Shown here in pieces: positions 1 through 8,693 of a stretch of DNA of 60,834 bases (position 1 is its first letter; every line of letters begins with the position of its first letter). Position numbers and translations under genes: made by a program. The DNA is from Gammaproteobacteria bacterium (GTDB lineage: Bacteria; Pseudomonadota; Gammaproteobacteria; Steroidobacterales; Steroidobacteraceae). The notes beneath the pieces are model-generated. The model saw only the letters and a program-made list of their open reading frames with translations, made no database searches and was not told the origin of the DNA. The stretch spans positions 1-60,834 of the forward strand of contig JAGWWY010000013.1 of assembly GCA_018970145.1 (NCBI GenBank), in the 5' to 3' direction.

Positions 1-2
1 GC

Positions 3-155
3 CACGGGGGCTTGAGGATTGACCAGGCTAAGCGGCTGCGGGAGCTCGAAGCGGAGAACAGTCGGCTCAAGCGCGCGGTGGCGGATCTGACGGTCGATAA
101 GATCATCCTGAAGGAAGTCGCCGAGGGAACTACTAAGCCCGGTGCGCTGTCGTGA
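3..155 (+). CDS. IS3-family transposase OrfA, C-terminal part (partial at window edge)
   Basis: The reading frame enters from the left window edge and ends at a TGA at 153-155. The visible 50 residues contain a heptad of leucines (KRLRELEAENSRLKR) followed by LTVDKIILKE, the leucine-zipper tail typical of OrfA in IS3-family elements. OrfA carries the helix-turn-helix that recognises the IS ends, but that N-terminal part is outside the window. It overlaps the start of orfB by 14 bases in another frame, as usual for these elements, where OrfA and an OrfAB fusion are both made. Confidence 0.8.
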   Translation, partial: HGGLRIDQAKRLRELEAENSRLKRAVADLTVDKIILKEVAEGTTKPGALS

Positions 156-1005
156 GGCCGTGGCTCTGGTGCGATCTAAGCATCGGTACTCAGAGCGACG
201 GATCTGCAGGGCGCTGGGCATCGCCAGATCAGTCGTAAGGTACGTCCCGCAGCCAAGGGCTGATGAGGCGCCGCTGTGGCAGTCGATCATTGCACTCGCC
301 GCGCAGTATGGGCGCTATGGGTATCGGCCAGTGACGGGCTTGCTCTGGCAGGAGGGCTGGCAGATCAGCCACTCACGGGTGGAGCGGATCTGGAAGCAGG
401 AGGGGCTGAAGGTGCCGCAGAAGCAGCCCAAGCGTGCTCGGCTTTGGTTAGCCGACGGATCGTGTGTACGGCTGCGGCCGCTCTACAAAAACCACGTCTG
501 GAGTTGGGACTTCGTGATGGATCGTACCGTCGATGGGAGGCCGCTCAAGATCCTGACCCTGATCGATGAGTTCACCAAAGAGGCGCTCGCGATCTACGTC
601 GCACGTCGTATCCGCGCTCACGATGTGATCGATCTAGTGGCCGACGTGATGATCGAGCGGGGCATCCCTGAACACATTCGCTCAGATAACGGTCCGGAGA
701 TGGTGGCCAAGAGCGTGCGCGTCTGGCTCGGGCGAGTGGGCACGAAGACTCTTTACATCCAGCCCGGTAGTCCTTGGGAGAACGGCTACTGCGAGAGCTT
801 CAATGGCAAGCTCAGAAACGAGCTTTTGAACGGTGAGATCTTCTACACCCTACGCGAGGCCCAGGTGCTGATCGAGCAATGGAGACATCACTACAACCGA
901 GTTCGACCGCACAGCGCTCTCGGCTATCGACCTCCGGCGCCCGAGGGCTGGGGGCTCGCCCCCAGCCCTCGGATCATCTCGATAACCCGCAAAAGGGTCG
1001 CCTAA
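142..1005 (+). CDS. IS3-family transposase OrfB, DDE integrase
   Basis: This 287-residue protein is the catalytic half of an IS3-family transposase. An N-terminal HTH_21-like segment (about residues 10-80) is followed by an rve integrase core. The three acidic residues of the DDE triad are visible: Asp in WSWDFVMD, Asp in RSDNGPE, and Glu in ENGYCESFNGKLRNE. The C-terminal HYNRVRPHSALGYRPP motif is typical of the IS407/IS2-like groups. It starts at GTG inside the end of orfA and appears intact, so the element may be active if its missing 5' end is intact. A nearly identical truncated copy is encoded on the minus strand at the right window edge. Confidence 0.93.
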   Translation: MRCREAVALVRSKHRYSERRICRALGIARSVVRYVPQPRADEAPLWQSIIALAAQYGRYGYRPVTGLLWQEGWQISHSRVERIWKQEGLKVPQKQPKRARLWLADGSCVRLRPLYKNHVWSWDFVMDRTVDGRPLKILTLIDEFTKEALAIYVARRIRAHDVIDLVADVMIERGIPEHIRSDNGPEMVAKSVRVWLGRVGTKTLYIQPGSPWENGYCESFNGKLRNELLNGEIFYTLREAQVLIEQWRHHYNRVRPHSALGYRPPAPEGWGLAPSPRIISITRKRVA

Positions 1006-1044
1006 ACTAACTTCAACACTGGACCAATCAAAGCGGGCTGGACA

Positions 1045-1265
1045 CCACCACGACTGCGCAGCTGCGGCAACGCTTTATCGGCTCAACTACCGGGCTCAAT
1101 CCAATGCTGCTGACGATCGATCTGACCCCCTCGTGGGACGAGAACAACGATCCGGGCACGGTATTTCGGCTTACGGCACGCTACGATTTTTATTTCTTTT
1201 GGAATGTGATGGAATCGCCTGCAACTACCCTGACGGTGTACGCCGAGTCCGTCGTCGGTCACTGA
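1045..1265 (+). pseudogene. 3' remnant of a TadE-like pilus assembly gene cut by the IS
   Basis: An open frame runs from the IS junction to a TGA at 1263-1265 with no start of its own. Its translation ends with RLTARYDFYFFWNVMESP and then TLTVYAESVVGH, resembling the C-terminus of TadE/TadG-like pseudopilins, which finish with an alternating beta segment. I infer that the IS inserted into this gene and that its 5' part lies beyond the element or was moved. The family assignment rests on a short segment. Confidence 0.42.
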
Positions 1266-1288
1266 CTCCTGCCCAGCGAGACCTATCC

Positions 1289-2119
1289 ATGTCCCCTCGC
1301 GATTCCGTTGAAATCATTCCGCGCGACTTGCACTTCAAGCTTGGTCAGCCAGTCGATCGACACTGGCTAGGCGGTGACGCCGTCGGCACGGCGGTCATGA
1401 ACGCGCTTTCCCTGACCTTTCCCGATGGCGAAAAACTGTTCATGGATGCCGTACGCCATTTTCGAAGCAAAGTATCGGGCAAGCTCGCTGATGATGTGCG
1501 TCAGTTTCTCGCGCAGGAAGCGATGCACTCGCGCGAGCACCATGCTCTCAATGGCTTGCTCGATCGCGATCACTACCCTGTCGAGGAGATTTTGGAGCAC
1601 GTTCGCGAGCGGATCCGTTTTACCCGTTCGCGTGGGCCCTATGCGATGCTGCTCTCAACCATTGCACTTGAGCACTTTACAGCCATCTTGGCGGATCAGC
1701 ACCTTGCACAACCAGATCTTTTGAGCGCGGCGGATCCCGCGATCAAGCGCCTGTGGCAATGGCACGCGATCGAAGAGACCGAACATAAAGCCGTCGCATT
1801 CGATGTCTTTCTGGAAGCCACCAAGCACTGGTCTCCGGCCAAGCGTTACCTGCTGCGTACGTGGTCGATGGCTTACATCACCTGGCAGTTCAGCCAGAAT
1901 ATCGCAAACCACGCCACCCGATTATTGATGGCCGACAGCTACTCGGAGCCACAAGCTCGCCGTGCCGTTCGCCGATTTCTATGGGGGACGCCGGGGTTGT
2001 TCAGACGCGTCTGGCGGACCTACTTTTCCTGGTATCTTCCACGCTTTCATCCGTGGAATCACGACAACAGCGCGCAGCTAGAGCGGTGGCGCGCCCGGCT
2101 GATCACCGCGGAATCCTGA
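1289..2119 (+). CDS. Predicted metal-dependent hydrolase, PF10118-type ferritin-like protein
   Basis: This 276-residue protein resembles the PF10118 'predicted metal-dependent hydrolase' family, all-helical proteins of unknown reaction. Candidate metal ligands sit in EAMHSREHHALN (around residue 75), IALEHF, and WHAIEETEHKAVAFDVF, the paired E..H pattern expected of a diiron-like helical bundle. The ATG at 1289 was chosen because the open frame upstream overlaps the pilus-gene remnant and gives no family-like sequence. The next gene begins four bases after the stop, so it probably heads a three-gene operon. The substrate cannot be told from sequence. Confidence 0.75.
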   Translation: MSPRDSVEIIPRDLHFKLGQPVDRHWLGGDAVGTAVMNALSLTFPDGEKLFMDAVRHFRSKVSGKLADDVRQFLAQEAMHSREHHALNGLLDRDHYPVEEILEHVRERIRFTRSRGPYAMLLSTIALEHFTAILADQHLAQPDLLSAADPAIKRLWQWHAIEETEHKAVAFDVFLEATKHWSPAKRYLLRTWSMAYITWQFSQNIANHATRLLMADSYSEPQARRAVRRFLWGTPGLFRRVWRTYFSWYLPRFHPWNHDNSAQLERWRARLITAES

Positions 2120-2123
2120 TCCC

Positions 2124-2627
2124 ATGTCGATAGCGGGCCGATCGTTCCGACGATTCTGCGTGGCACTTGTCGCCGTATTGGCCATGCCCGTTTGGTCTCA
2201 AGCTGAACCGGAGCAGGCCACACTCACTCTCGAGGTCGTCGATCGCGCCGCGCTGGAGGCGGCCCTCGTCGAACTGAAAAGTCGAGGCGTTGTTCGCAGT
2301 TCAAAGATAGAGTATGCCGCGACACCAACGCGCATCGTACCAGCGCCAACGGATCGTCTCGTCGCCGAGCGCGTGCTTAAAAAGCCAGACCCGATACGCA
2401 TCGAGGTTGAGCTAACCGCTATTCGATATGACGCGGACGGTAAGGGTGTTTTCACTACCGCAAACGGAACCGTTTGGCGTGAAACGGTCTCTTCACCGAT
2501 GCGCGCCAGACTTGACGCGCGCCGCGCGTATAGAGGGGTGATTACGAGCGGACTGATGGGGGGCTTTCGTTTGAATGTGGAGGGCGTCGTACGGGAACTC
2601 AAGGTCGAGCCGATACGCATCCCATGA
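2124..2627 (+). CDS. Secreted protein of unknown function
   Basis: A 167-residue protein that I do not recognise. The N-terminus (SFRRFCVALVAVLAMPVWSQA) is a classical Sec signal peptide with a likely cleavage after SQA, so it should be periplasmic. The mature part is charged, with a beta-rich pattern and no cysteine pair or catalytic signature that I can see. It lies between the metal-dependent hydrolase (4-base gap) and the TPR/oxygenase gene (ATGA overlap), so the three are almost certainly co-transcribed and translationally coupled. Confidence 0.7.
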   Translation: MSIAGRSFRRFCVALVAVLAMPVWSQAEPEQATLTLEVVDRAALEAALVELKSRGVVRSSKIEYAATPTRIVPAPTDRLVAERVLKKPDPIRIEVELTAIRYDADGKGVFTTANGTVWRETVSSPMRARLDARRAYRGVITSGLMGGFRLNVEGVVRELKVEPIRIP

Positions 2628-4417
2628 CACTCGATGCCATCGCGCAACGCGAGCTCATCGAAGCCCTTCGACTTCTGAACAATGGGCAAGTCGCAGAAGC
2701 CGCCCTCATCGCATCCGATGTCTTTGCGCGACACCCTCAATCAGTTGATGCAGCTCATTTGCTGGCGCTATGTCAAAAGCGTCTTGGCAACGTCACAGCG
2801 GCGATCGCTGCCTTCGAGGCTGCTCAACGCCTCGATCCGCAAAATGCGACGATCACCGGGAACCTCGCCAACCTGCTCTCGCAGATGGGCGAGCGGAAAC
2901 GGTCAGTGGATACTTATCTGCGCGCCTTAGAGCTGAATCCCAACTCTCCCGAGCTGCTATTGAATCTCGGTCTCACCTTGATTGACCAAGGCGATACCGA
3001 ACAAGCCATCGATGCGCTGACGGCAGCGATCAAAAAAAACGATTCGATCGCTGCGCTCTGGCATGCACTCGGGGTTGCGCTACGCGTGCAAGGCGATCTC
3101 GAACAAGCATCTGCAGCACTCGAGCAAGCTATCAAGCTCGACCCAAAGAATGGCCGGGCGTGGACTGCCCTTGGTGTCATCGCACGCCTGCGCGGCAACC
3201 CCGAGCTCGCTCTACGATGTTATGAGCAAGCACGACGCAGCGGCTTTGAGGGCGCGGAACTACTCGATGCCGAGGCCAGTGCGCACTTCGACCTTGGTGC
3301 GCCCCTGATCGCAGTCGAGAAGGTCGACGCGCTGCTGTTGCAAGCACCGATGTACGTGCCGGCTCATACGATGCGGTACGAAATATTATTCGAGCAGGGT
3401 ATTCCGATCGACGACGCGCTAGCGCCTTTTCGCGCCGCAGCGGATGAGGCTCCCGATGATACTGCGCTGCAGATTGCATTCGCGACGGCGCTCTTTTCTT
3501 CAGATCTTCATGACGAGACGTTGCACCGCGTTTCACGACTACGAACGCGCAACGACCAGCCGGCGCTTGCGGCGCTACACGCACAAGCTTGGTTGAAGTT
3601 ACGACAACCCGATGCGGCTTTGCGTTCAATTACCCAAACGCCGAAGAGCTGGCTCGATCATCCTCGTCTGGCAGAGACGCTCGCCAAAGCGCTGATCGCT
3701 CACCATGACCCTGCAAAAGCGGGTGCGGTGCTCGATGACGCGCTGCTCAAGAGCCCCTTCGATCAAGCACTGCTCGCGACGCAGAGCATTGTGTGGCAAC
3801 TACTAAACGATCCTCGCGAGCACTGGCTCTGCGACTACGATCGCCTGATCTGGAGAATCAAACTCCGGGATGACCATCTCGCTTCGCTCGAACAATACTT
3901 GCGCGGCGTACACCAAAATCGACGCGAGCCTTTGAGGCAGAGCCTCAAGAACGGTACCCAGACCTCGGGCAACCTGCTCGGCCGAAACGTCGATGTGCTG
4001 AATCAAACGAGAGCCGTCATCGCCACAGGCCTCAGCGCCTACATCGATGCGCTCCCAACCGACGAACACCATCCGTTTTTGGCGCGTCGCAGTACGGCGA
4101 TCCGTTTCGCGGGCTCTTGGTCCGTGTTATTGAAGGACGGGGGTAGACACGCCAATCATTTCCATCCGGAGGGTTGGATCAGCTCCGCGTATTACATTTC
4201 TTTGCCGATGGCGGCACCAGATGACTCATTGGCAGGTTGCCTGCAATTCGGTCAGCCGACTGCGGAATATGGGGTAGAGCTCCCTCCGCGTAAGGTCATT
4301 GAACCTGTCGTCGGAGAACTCGTGCTGTTTCCTTCCTACCTTTGGCACGGCACGGTGCCCTTTCACGGCTCGGATACGCGGCTCACCCTCGCCTTCGACG
4401 TCGTCCCCGCTCGTTGA
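2624..4417 (+). CDS. TPR-repeat protein with C-terminal 2OG-Fe(II) oxygenase-like domain
   Basis: A 597-residue cytosolic fusion. Residues about 10-220 form six or so tetratricopeptide repeats (for example LGVALRVQGDLEQASAALEQ and LGVIARLRGNPELALRCYEQ). A less regular helical middle follows. The last ~110 residues match the putative 2OG-Fe(II) oxygenase family PF13759: HANHFHPEGWISSAYYISLP, then LFPSYLWHGTVPF with the distal His, then RLTLAFDV. Such enzymes use 2-oxoglutarate and Fe(II), and the TPR part may present a protein substrate. Its ATG overlaps the upstream stop. A strong hairpin between its stop and the convergent TonB receptor ends transcription. Confidence 0.82.
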   Translation: MTLDAIAQRELIEALRLLNNGQVAEAALIASDVFARHPQSVDAAHLLALCQKRLGNVTAAIAAFEAAQRLDPQNATITGNLANLLSQMGERKRSVDTYLRALELNPNSPELLLNLGLTLIDQGDTEQAIDALTAAIKKNDSIAALWHALGVALRVQGDLEQASAALEQAIKLDPKNGRAWTALGVIARLRGNPELALRCYEQARRSGFEGAELLDAEASAHFDLGAPLIAVEKVDALLLQAPMYVPAHTMRYEILFEQGIPIDDALAPFRAAADEAPDDTALQIAFATALFSSDLHDETLHRVSRLRTRNDQPALAALHAQAWLKLRQPDAALRSITQTPKSWLDHPRLAETLAKALIAHHDPAKAGAVLDDALLKSPFDQALLATQSIVWQLLNDPREHWLCDYDRLIWRIKLRDDHLASLEQYLRGVHQNRREPLRQSLKNGTQTSGNLLGRNVDVLNQTRAVIATGLSAYIDALPTDEHHPFLARRSTAIRFAGSWSVLLKDGGRHANHFHPEGWISSAYYISLPMAAPDDSLAGCLQFGQPTAEYGVELPPRKVIEPVVGELVLFPSYLWHGTVPFHGSDTRLTLAFDVVPAR

Positions 4418-4425
4418 GTGTGGCC

Positions 4426-4458
4426 AAAAAAAAACGGCGCGAGGTTGCCCTCGCGCCG
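4426..4458 (-). terminator. Rho-independent terminator of the TonB receptor gene (convergent region)
   Basis: A perfect GC-rich stem (GGCGCGAGG / CCTCGCGCC, 4-base loop) is followed on the minus strand by a run of nine T. It directly follows the stop of the minus-strand receptor and lies just after the plus-strand TPR gene, so the stem could also slow transcription from that side. Confidence 0.88.
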
Positions 4459-4483
4459 CTTGGTCAACTCAATGCTCTCGCGA

Positions 4484-7399
4484 TTAGAGACGCAGATCGA
4501 CGCTTACGAAGGCACGACGACCGAGCACGTCGTACAAGGACGGGTCGGTATTGGCCTGCACGTTGGGCGTATAAATTCGCGGCTCTTGATTGGTCAGGTT
4601 GTTGATGCCAGCGCGGAGGGTCAAGCCACCAGCGAGCTCATAACGACCCGTCAGATCGAAGTACCACGTCGCCGGCACACCCGTATTCGAGGTCGGCGAA
4701 CCGCCAGTCACGGTATTCGCATGCACCATCGAATCGATGTACCGCGAGGTCAGCTGCAGCTGCACCGGACCGCGCGTGTAGGTCGTACCGATCGACATCT
4801 TCCACTCAGGCGTCGAACTGCCGGTTCCCGAACCAATCGTGCCGACGAAGTCATTGACCGGATCGACGTTCGTGGTCTGAGTCTCGTACTTCTCGATCCA
4901 AGTCGTCACGACGTTGAAGTCGAGCGTGCCGCCCGTGCCGCCGAGCTCCGAACCCCAAGCGAAGGTCAAGTCGACGCCGCTCGTATTGGTGAACGACTGG
5001 TTACGCGAGAGCTGCAACAGATCGATCACGCCACCGAGATTCGGGTCTCGCTTGAAGAGCTTGCACCACTCGTTGTTGATGTCATAACTCGGGTTGGCGT
5101 TGTCGCGGTTGAAGCAACGCTGCACGATCGTTGAGGCACCTACTGCACTGATCACATCCTCAAGCTCAATCGACCAATAGTCGAGGGTGACGAAGCTGCG
5201 CTGCAGCCAGTCGGCCTCGAACTTATTGGCGACAAAGCCCAAGGTGAACGAGTCGGCGAGTTCGGGCGCCAAATTCGGGTTACCCCCCGTGATACCCGTC
5301 GCCTGACCGGAGGGCTGCACGTAGGTCGCGGTACCGGCCACGGCCGACTGAGCCGTGCACAGCGCTCGCACCTGCGCCCCGTTCGGACCGTTGCGATAGG
5401 TCGCAGCAATGGCGCCGGTCGTGTTGCAAGGATCCTGGTTGGTGAAGGTCGGGAAGTTGTTCAGCTGCGGCGAGAACAGCTCACCGATGCTCGGGCTACG
5501 CACGGCGTGCTGCATGCCGCCGCGGAACCGCAACGAATCGTTCACGGCCCAATCCAACGTCGCCTTCCAAGTGGTGTCGTCACCCGAGCGGTTATTCTCG
5601 GTGAGACGCCAACCCGCCGTCAAAGAAATCGACTGCGCAAACGGCAGATCCTTCACGAGCGGCACCGACACTTCGGCGAAGAGATCCTTGAAGCTCAAGA
5701 AGCCGGACACGGGAAGTTGTTGGTTGAAGCCCGCGACCAGACCCGGCTGCAAACCACCATCGGGCTTGAAGTCGAAGTCGAGTTCACGGTAGCTCGCACC
5801 CACAGCGGCCTGCACGGTGCCCGCTTGGATCTCGAAGAGATCGCCGGTCGCCGTCGCTTCAACCACCGCCTGCTCGATCACCGTCAGATTCTTGGCTTCG
5901 AGGCTGATGTAATCACGGCAAGCTTGACTGATTTCGGCGCTACCGAAGAGGTTCAAACCGCCCGCGCAGAGTGAACGACCGCCATCGGCGGCATCGAGCA
6001 GCTGCTGCGTACGATCACGGCGGACGTTACCACCCTGGATCTCCGCGTTGACCGAGCGACCGTAGGTGGCGTACACGTCGTAGTTCCAAGAACCCGCGAT
6101 GTCGCCCGTTGCACCCGACACCAACTGCCACACATCGTGGGTGTTGAAGCCTGTGCGGCCGCCGAGTGTGTTGAAGCGCTTCGCAAAAGCGATCGGGGCT
6201 GTCGGAGCGGCGCGCGATGCCAAGAGCGGTTTGAGAGAGGCCGGGATGAACGGATTAGTGACCGGAACCGTGAAGCCGGTGGTGCCACCGGCCGGCGTCG
6301 GCGCAAGCTCCTGCAACGCGTTGTAGTTGGTGTAGATGATGCGCGCGTACGGCTTGAACTTGTCATTGATCTCAAGTTCGATATTGGAATAAAGGCTCCA
6401 TCGCTCCATCGGCAACACGAGAATGTTGGCCGGCTCGAAGTTGTATGAAAAGAAGTCCGGGAAAAACGCCTTGGCGATATCGCTATCCGGCCCCGTGTAA
6501 CCGACAACTTCACGCGTGGCGTTGCCGCCCACACCAGTACAAAACAACGAACCGTCGGGGTTGAAACCGAAACCGGAAGAGCCGCCGTTGTTGTTGCACT
6601 TGTTCGGACCGAAGAGTGCATCGACGGCTGCCTGCGAGGGTGTCGCGGTGCCCGGCACCCACGAGCCGCCCGGGAAAATGGAAGTCGAGCTGCTCGCCTG
6701 CGCGGCAAAACCGCGCGCGCCCTTGTAGATCGCGTCGCGGCTGAAGTAGCTGGCGTTGAACACGGCGCTACCACGACCATCGGCGAACTTGCCACCCATG
6801 GTGATATCCGAACCCCACTCCTGACCATCTTCTTCTTCGGTCAGTCGGTATTGCGAGTTGATGGCGAGACCATCAAAGCTCTTCTTCATGATGAAGTTGA
6901 CGACACCGGAGACGGCATCCGGCCCATACGTCGCGGCGGCGCCACCGGTGATGATCTCGACACGCTCGATGAGCGCGGCCGGAATCGTATTGATATCCAC
7001 CGTGCCGGCGCTGGTCGAACCCATCGCGCGACGTCCGTCGACGAGCACAAGGTTACGGCCAGAGCCCAAGCCACGCAGGTCGATGACCGCTCGTCCACCG
7101 TTGCTCGGGTTGTTCGACTGCGAACTCGAGCTCGGCACAATCTGCGGCAGGGTGTTGAGGTATTGCTCAACCGTCGTGTAACCGCTCTCGACGATCGCAT
7201 CCTGATCAACCGACAAGATCGGACTCTCGGCAACGGCATCGCGCTTGGCGATACGCGAACCGGTGACGACGACCTCATCGAGACCGGCGTCGGCCTCTTG
7301 AGCCTGAACGGGCGCGGTGGCCGTGATCGCCATGGCACCGATGGCGCTCGTCAGAATGGCCTGACGAACTGCCGATGAAACGTGCAATTGCTGAGACAT
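4484..7399 (-). CDS. TonB-dependent outer-membrane receptor
   Basis: A 971-residue outer-membrane active transporter. It has an N-terminal signal peptide ending near VQAQ, a TonB-box-like LDEVVVTGSRI, a plug domain (about residues 55-170) with DLRGLGSGRNLVLVDGRR and INTIPAALIERVEIITGGA, and a long beta barrel ending in the hydrophobic tail RRAFVSVDLRL. The plug resembles the large receptors common in sphingomonads and xanthomonads that import complex organic substrates rather than iron. RBS GGAGGGG lies just before the ATG. It is divergent from the DUF1838 gene. The ligand is not evident. Confidence 0.93.
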   Translation of the reverse strand: MSQQLHVSSAVRQAILTSAIGAMAITATAPVQAQEADAGLDEVVVTGSRIAKRDAVAESPILSVDQDAIVESGYTTVEQYLNTLPQIVPSSSSQSNNPSNGGRAVIDLRGLGSGRNLVLVDGRRAMGSTSAGTVDINTIPAALIERVEIITGGAAATYGPDAVSGVVNFIMKKSFDGLAINSQYRLTEEEDGQEWGSDITMGGKFADGRGSAVFNASYFSRDAIYKGARGFAAQASSSTSIFPGGSWVPGTATPSQAAVDALFGPNKCNNNGGSSGFGFNPDGSLFCTGVGGNATREVVGYTGPDSDIAKAFFPDFFSYNFEPANILVLPMERWSLYSNIELEINDKFKPYARIIYTNYNALQELAPTPAGGTTGFTVPVTNPFIPASLKPLLASRAAPTAPIAFAKRFNTLGGRTGFNTHDVWQLVSGATGDIAGSWNYDVYATYGRSVNAEIQGGNVRRDRTQQLLDAADGGRSLCAGGLNLFGSAEISQACRDYISLEAKNLTVIEQAVVEATATGDLFEIQAGTVQAAVGASYRELDFDFKPDGGLQPGLVAGFNQQLPVSGFLSFKDLFAEVSVPLVKDLPFAQSISLTAGWRLTENNRSGDDTTWKATLDWAVNDSLRFRGGMQHAVRSPSIGELFSPQLNNFPTFTNQDPCNTTGAIAATYRNGPNGAQVRALCTAQSAVAGTATYVQPSGQATGITGGNPNLAPELADSFTLGFVANKFEADWLQRSFVTLDYWSIELEDVISAVGASTIVQRCFNRDNANPSYDINNEWCKLFKRDPNLGGVIDLLQLSRNQSFTNTSGVDLTFAWGSELGGTGGTLDFNVVTTWIEKYETQTTNVDPVNDFVGTIGSGTGSSTPEWKMSIGTTYTRGPVQLQLTSRYIDSMVHANTVTGGSPTSNTGVPATWYFDLTGRYELAGGLTLRAGINNLTNQEPRIYTPNVQANTDPSLYDVLGRRAFVSVDLRL

Positions 7400-7418
7400 A
7401 CAGTCCCCTCCGCAAGTA

Positions 7419-7428
7419 ATTGGAATAA
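7419..7428 (-). promoter_or_regulatory. Possible IclR half-site upstream of the receptor
   Basis: The ten bases ATTGGAATAA in the receptor leader are identical to the right half of the perfect palindrome at 11339-11354 near the IclR gene, with two following bases. It may be a second, half-site target of the same regulator. A ten-base match could also be chance. Confidence 0.3.
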
Positions 7429-7494
7429 GTCTGGATGAATAAAATCGAGCACCGATTATCCGTAACTCAGACGGAGAATCAACGAAATTGTTGC

Positions 7495-7524
7495 ACTATA
7501 GTTATCGATGTTGTAACCACGCAA
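7495..7524 (-). promoter_or_regulatory. Candidate sigma70 promoter of the TonB receptor
   Basis: On the minus strand TTGCGT (7519-7524) is followed after 18 bases by TATAGT (7495-7500), about 95 bases upstream of the receptor ATG. The -10 is good, the -35 fair. Confidence 0.4.
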
Positions 7525-7627
7525 CAATCCGCCGTTTCATAGGCATCCAACCCGCGGTTTACCCTCCAATCCCTAAGCGTTGCCGACGAGTTGCCTGCTA
7601 GTTTCCACTCATCCAACCCGACTAACG

Positions 7628-8629
7628 ATGCGGAGCGCGCCTGTGACCCAGAAGACCCGTCGCCAATTCATGACCTCCACCATGGGGGCCGGTGCCGCAG
7701 GTGTTGCGGCCGGCCTTTCGCTCGTCGGTAGTGCCCCGGCGGCCGACCCGCCCAAGCGTGGATATCGTCTCTCGACCGATGAACTGAAGGCACGATTCAA
7801 CGATCCCATTTGGAATCGCGAAACGTCGGCCAAGATCGAGGGCGACACGGCACCCGGAAAGTATGTGAACGGGTATGTCACCGGCACGGTCATGGGCGTG
7901 CGCGACAACGAAGCGGTTCGCGCCCTGTTCGGCTTTGAGGTGTTCTCGTCGATCCGCGTTCTCAAGCAGGAAAATGGTGACTACCAACGCCTGTGCCGCG
8001 AGCTCATTTTCTACCGCGATTTGAACACCGGGGAATTGATGGATTCGTGGCTCAACCCCTACACCAACGAACAAGTGGCCGTCGTCGACGTCGCGAACGA
8101 CCCCTTCAACTACGTCATTTCGGATCACTTTCCCGATCCGCCAACCTATGGCGGCCTGAACACCGTAAAACCGCCGCGTCGTCCGCTCATCCGCAATTGG
8201 ATCTTGCTCAACGAGGACACGGTCGTACTCACGAGCGACATCCATCTCTATTACCGTAACAAGCTTGATCCGGCGATTTGGGTGCGTGAGTCAGCCGGTC
8301 CCATGAATCGGGTGTCGGAACTTTTCCGCTACTCAATTCGGCGCGAGGACATCGAGAACGATGCACTAACCCATATGCCGCATACCGGTGTGTGGAATCG
8401 AATCACGCCTTGGTTGCCGTGGATGTTGATGGGCACAACGCCCGGGCATATCGTCTACGCCGGTACATTCAGTTCGGTGCCGAGCGTCGACTGGGTGCCA
8501 GCGCCGGTCGCGAAACGCGTTCGCGAGCGTTTTCCGCAGTACGCCGTGGCGCCCGAGAAATGGGTTGACCCGAGTTACTCGAGCCTCGAGAACTACGCGC
8601 GCACCCAGAAGCCGGCGAAACCCAAATAG
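7628..8629 (+). CDS. DUF1838-family protein with Tat signal
   Basis: A 333-residue exported protein. The N-terminus carries a twin-arginine motif (TRRQFMTS) followed by an Ala/Gly-rich hydrophobic stretch ending near SAPAA, so it is likely folded in the cytoplasm and exported by Tat. The body fits the DUF1838 family, whose function is unknown. The ATG at 7628 is used here, but a GTG at 7643 has a better placed GGAG. It sits between a TonB receptor and two hydrolases and probably takes part in the same catabolic or uptake system. An overlapping hairpin ends it against the convergent hydrolase. Confidence 0.78.
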   Translation: MRSAPVTQKTRRQFMTSTMGAGAAGVAAGLSLVGSAPAADPPKRGYRLSTDELKARFNDPIWNRETSAKIEGDTAPGKYVNGYVTGTVMGVRDNEAVRALFGFEVFSSIRVLKQENGDYQRLCRELIFYRDLNTGELMDSWLNPYTNEQVAVVDVANDPFNYVISDHFPDPPTYGGLNTVKPPRRPLIRNWILLNEDTVVLTSDIHLYYRNKLDPAIWVRESAGPMNRVSELFRYSIRREDIENDALTHMPHTGVWNRITPWLPWMLMGTTPGHIVYAGTFSSVPSVDWVPAPVAKRVRERFPQYAVAPEKWVDPSYSSLENYARTQKPAKPK

Positions 8630-8664
8630 TTAAGCCAGCGCCGCGTCGACATTGACGCCGAAAT

Positions 8665-8693
8665 CGGCCACGCTCTGACTCAGGGCGTGGCCG
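8665..8693. terminator. Bidirectional hairpin between convergent genes
   Basis: Inverted repeat CGGCCACGC / GCGTGGCCG with an 11-base loop lies downstream of the DUF1838 gene and spans the stop codon of the convergent hydrolase. There is no clear T-run, so termination is likely but not certain. Confidence 0.5.

Larger units (their letters stand above)
1..1044 (+). mobile_element. IS3-family insertion sequence (IS407-like), left copy, 5' end outside window
   Basis: This is the end of an IS3-family element carrying the tail of orfA and all of orfB. Its right end is placed at 1044 because an inverted copy at 60606-60834 matches it up to the terminal CA and the two diverge immediately after. The terminal inverted repeat read inward begins TGTCCAGCCCGCTTTGATTG, with the TG...CA ends usual for the family. 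Over the shared 229 bases I count only three differences, so the copies are recent. Insertion interrupted a TadE-like gene whose tail follows directly at 1045. Confidence 0.9.
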
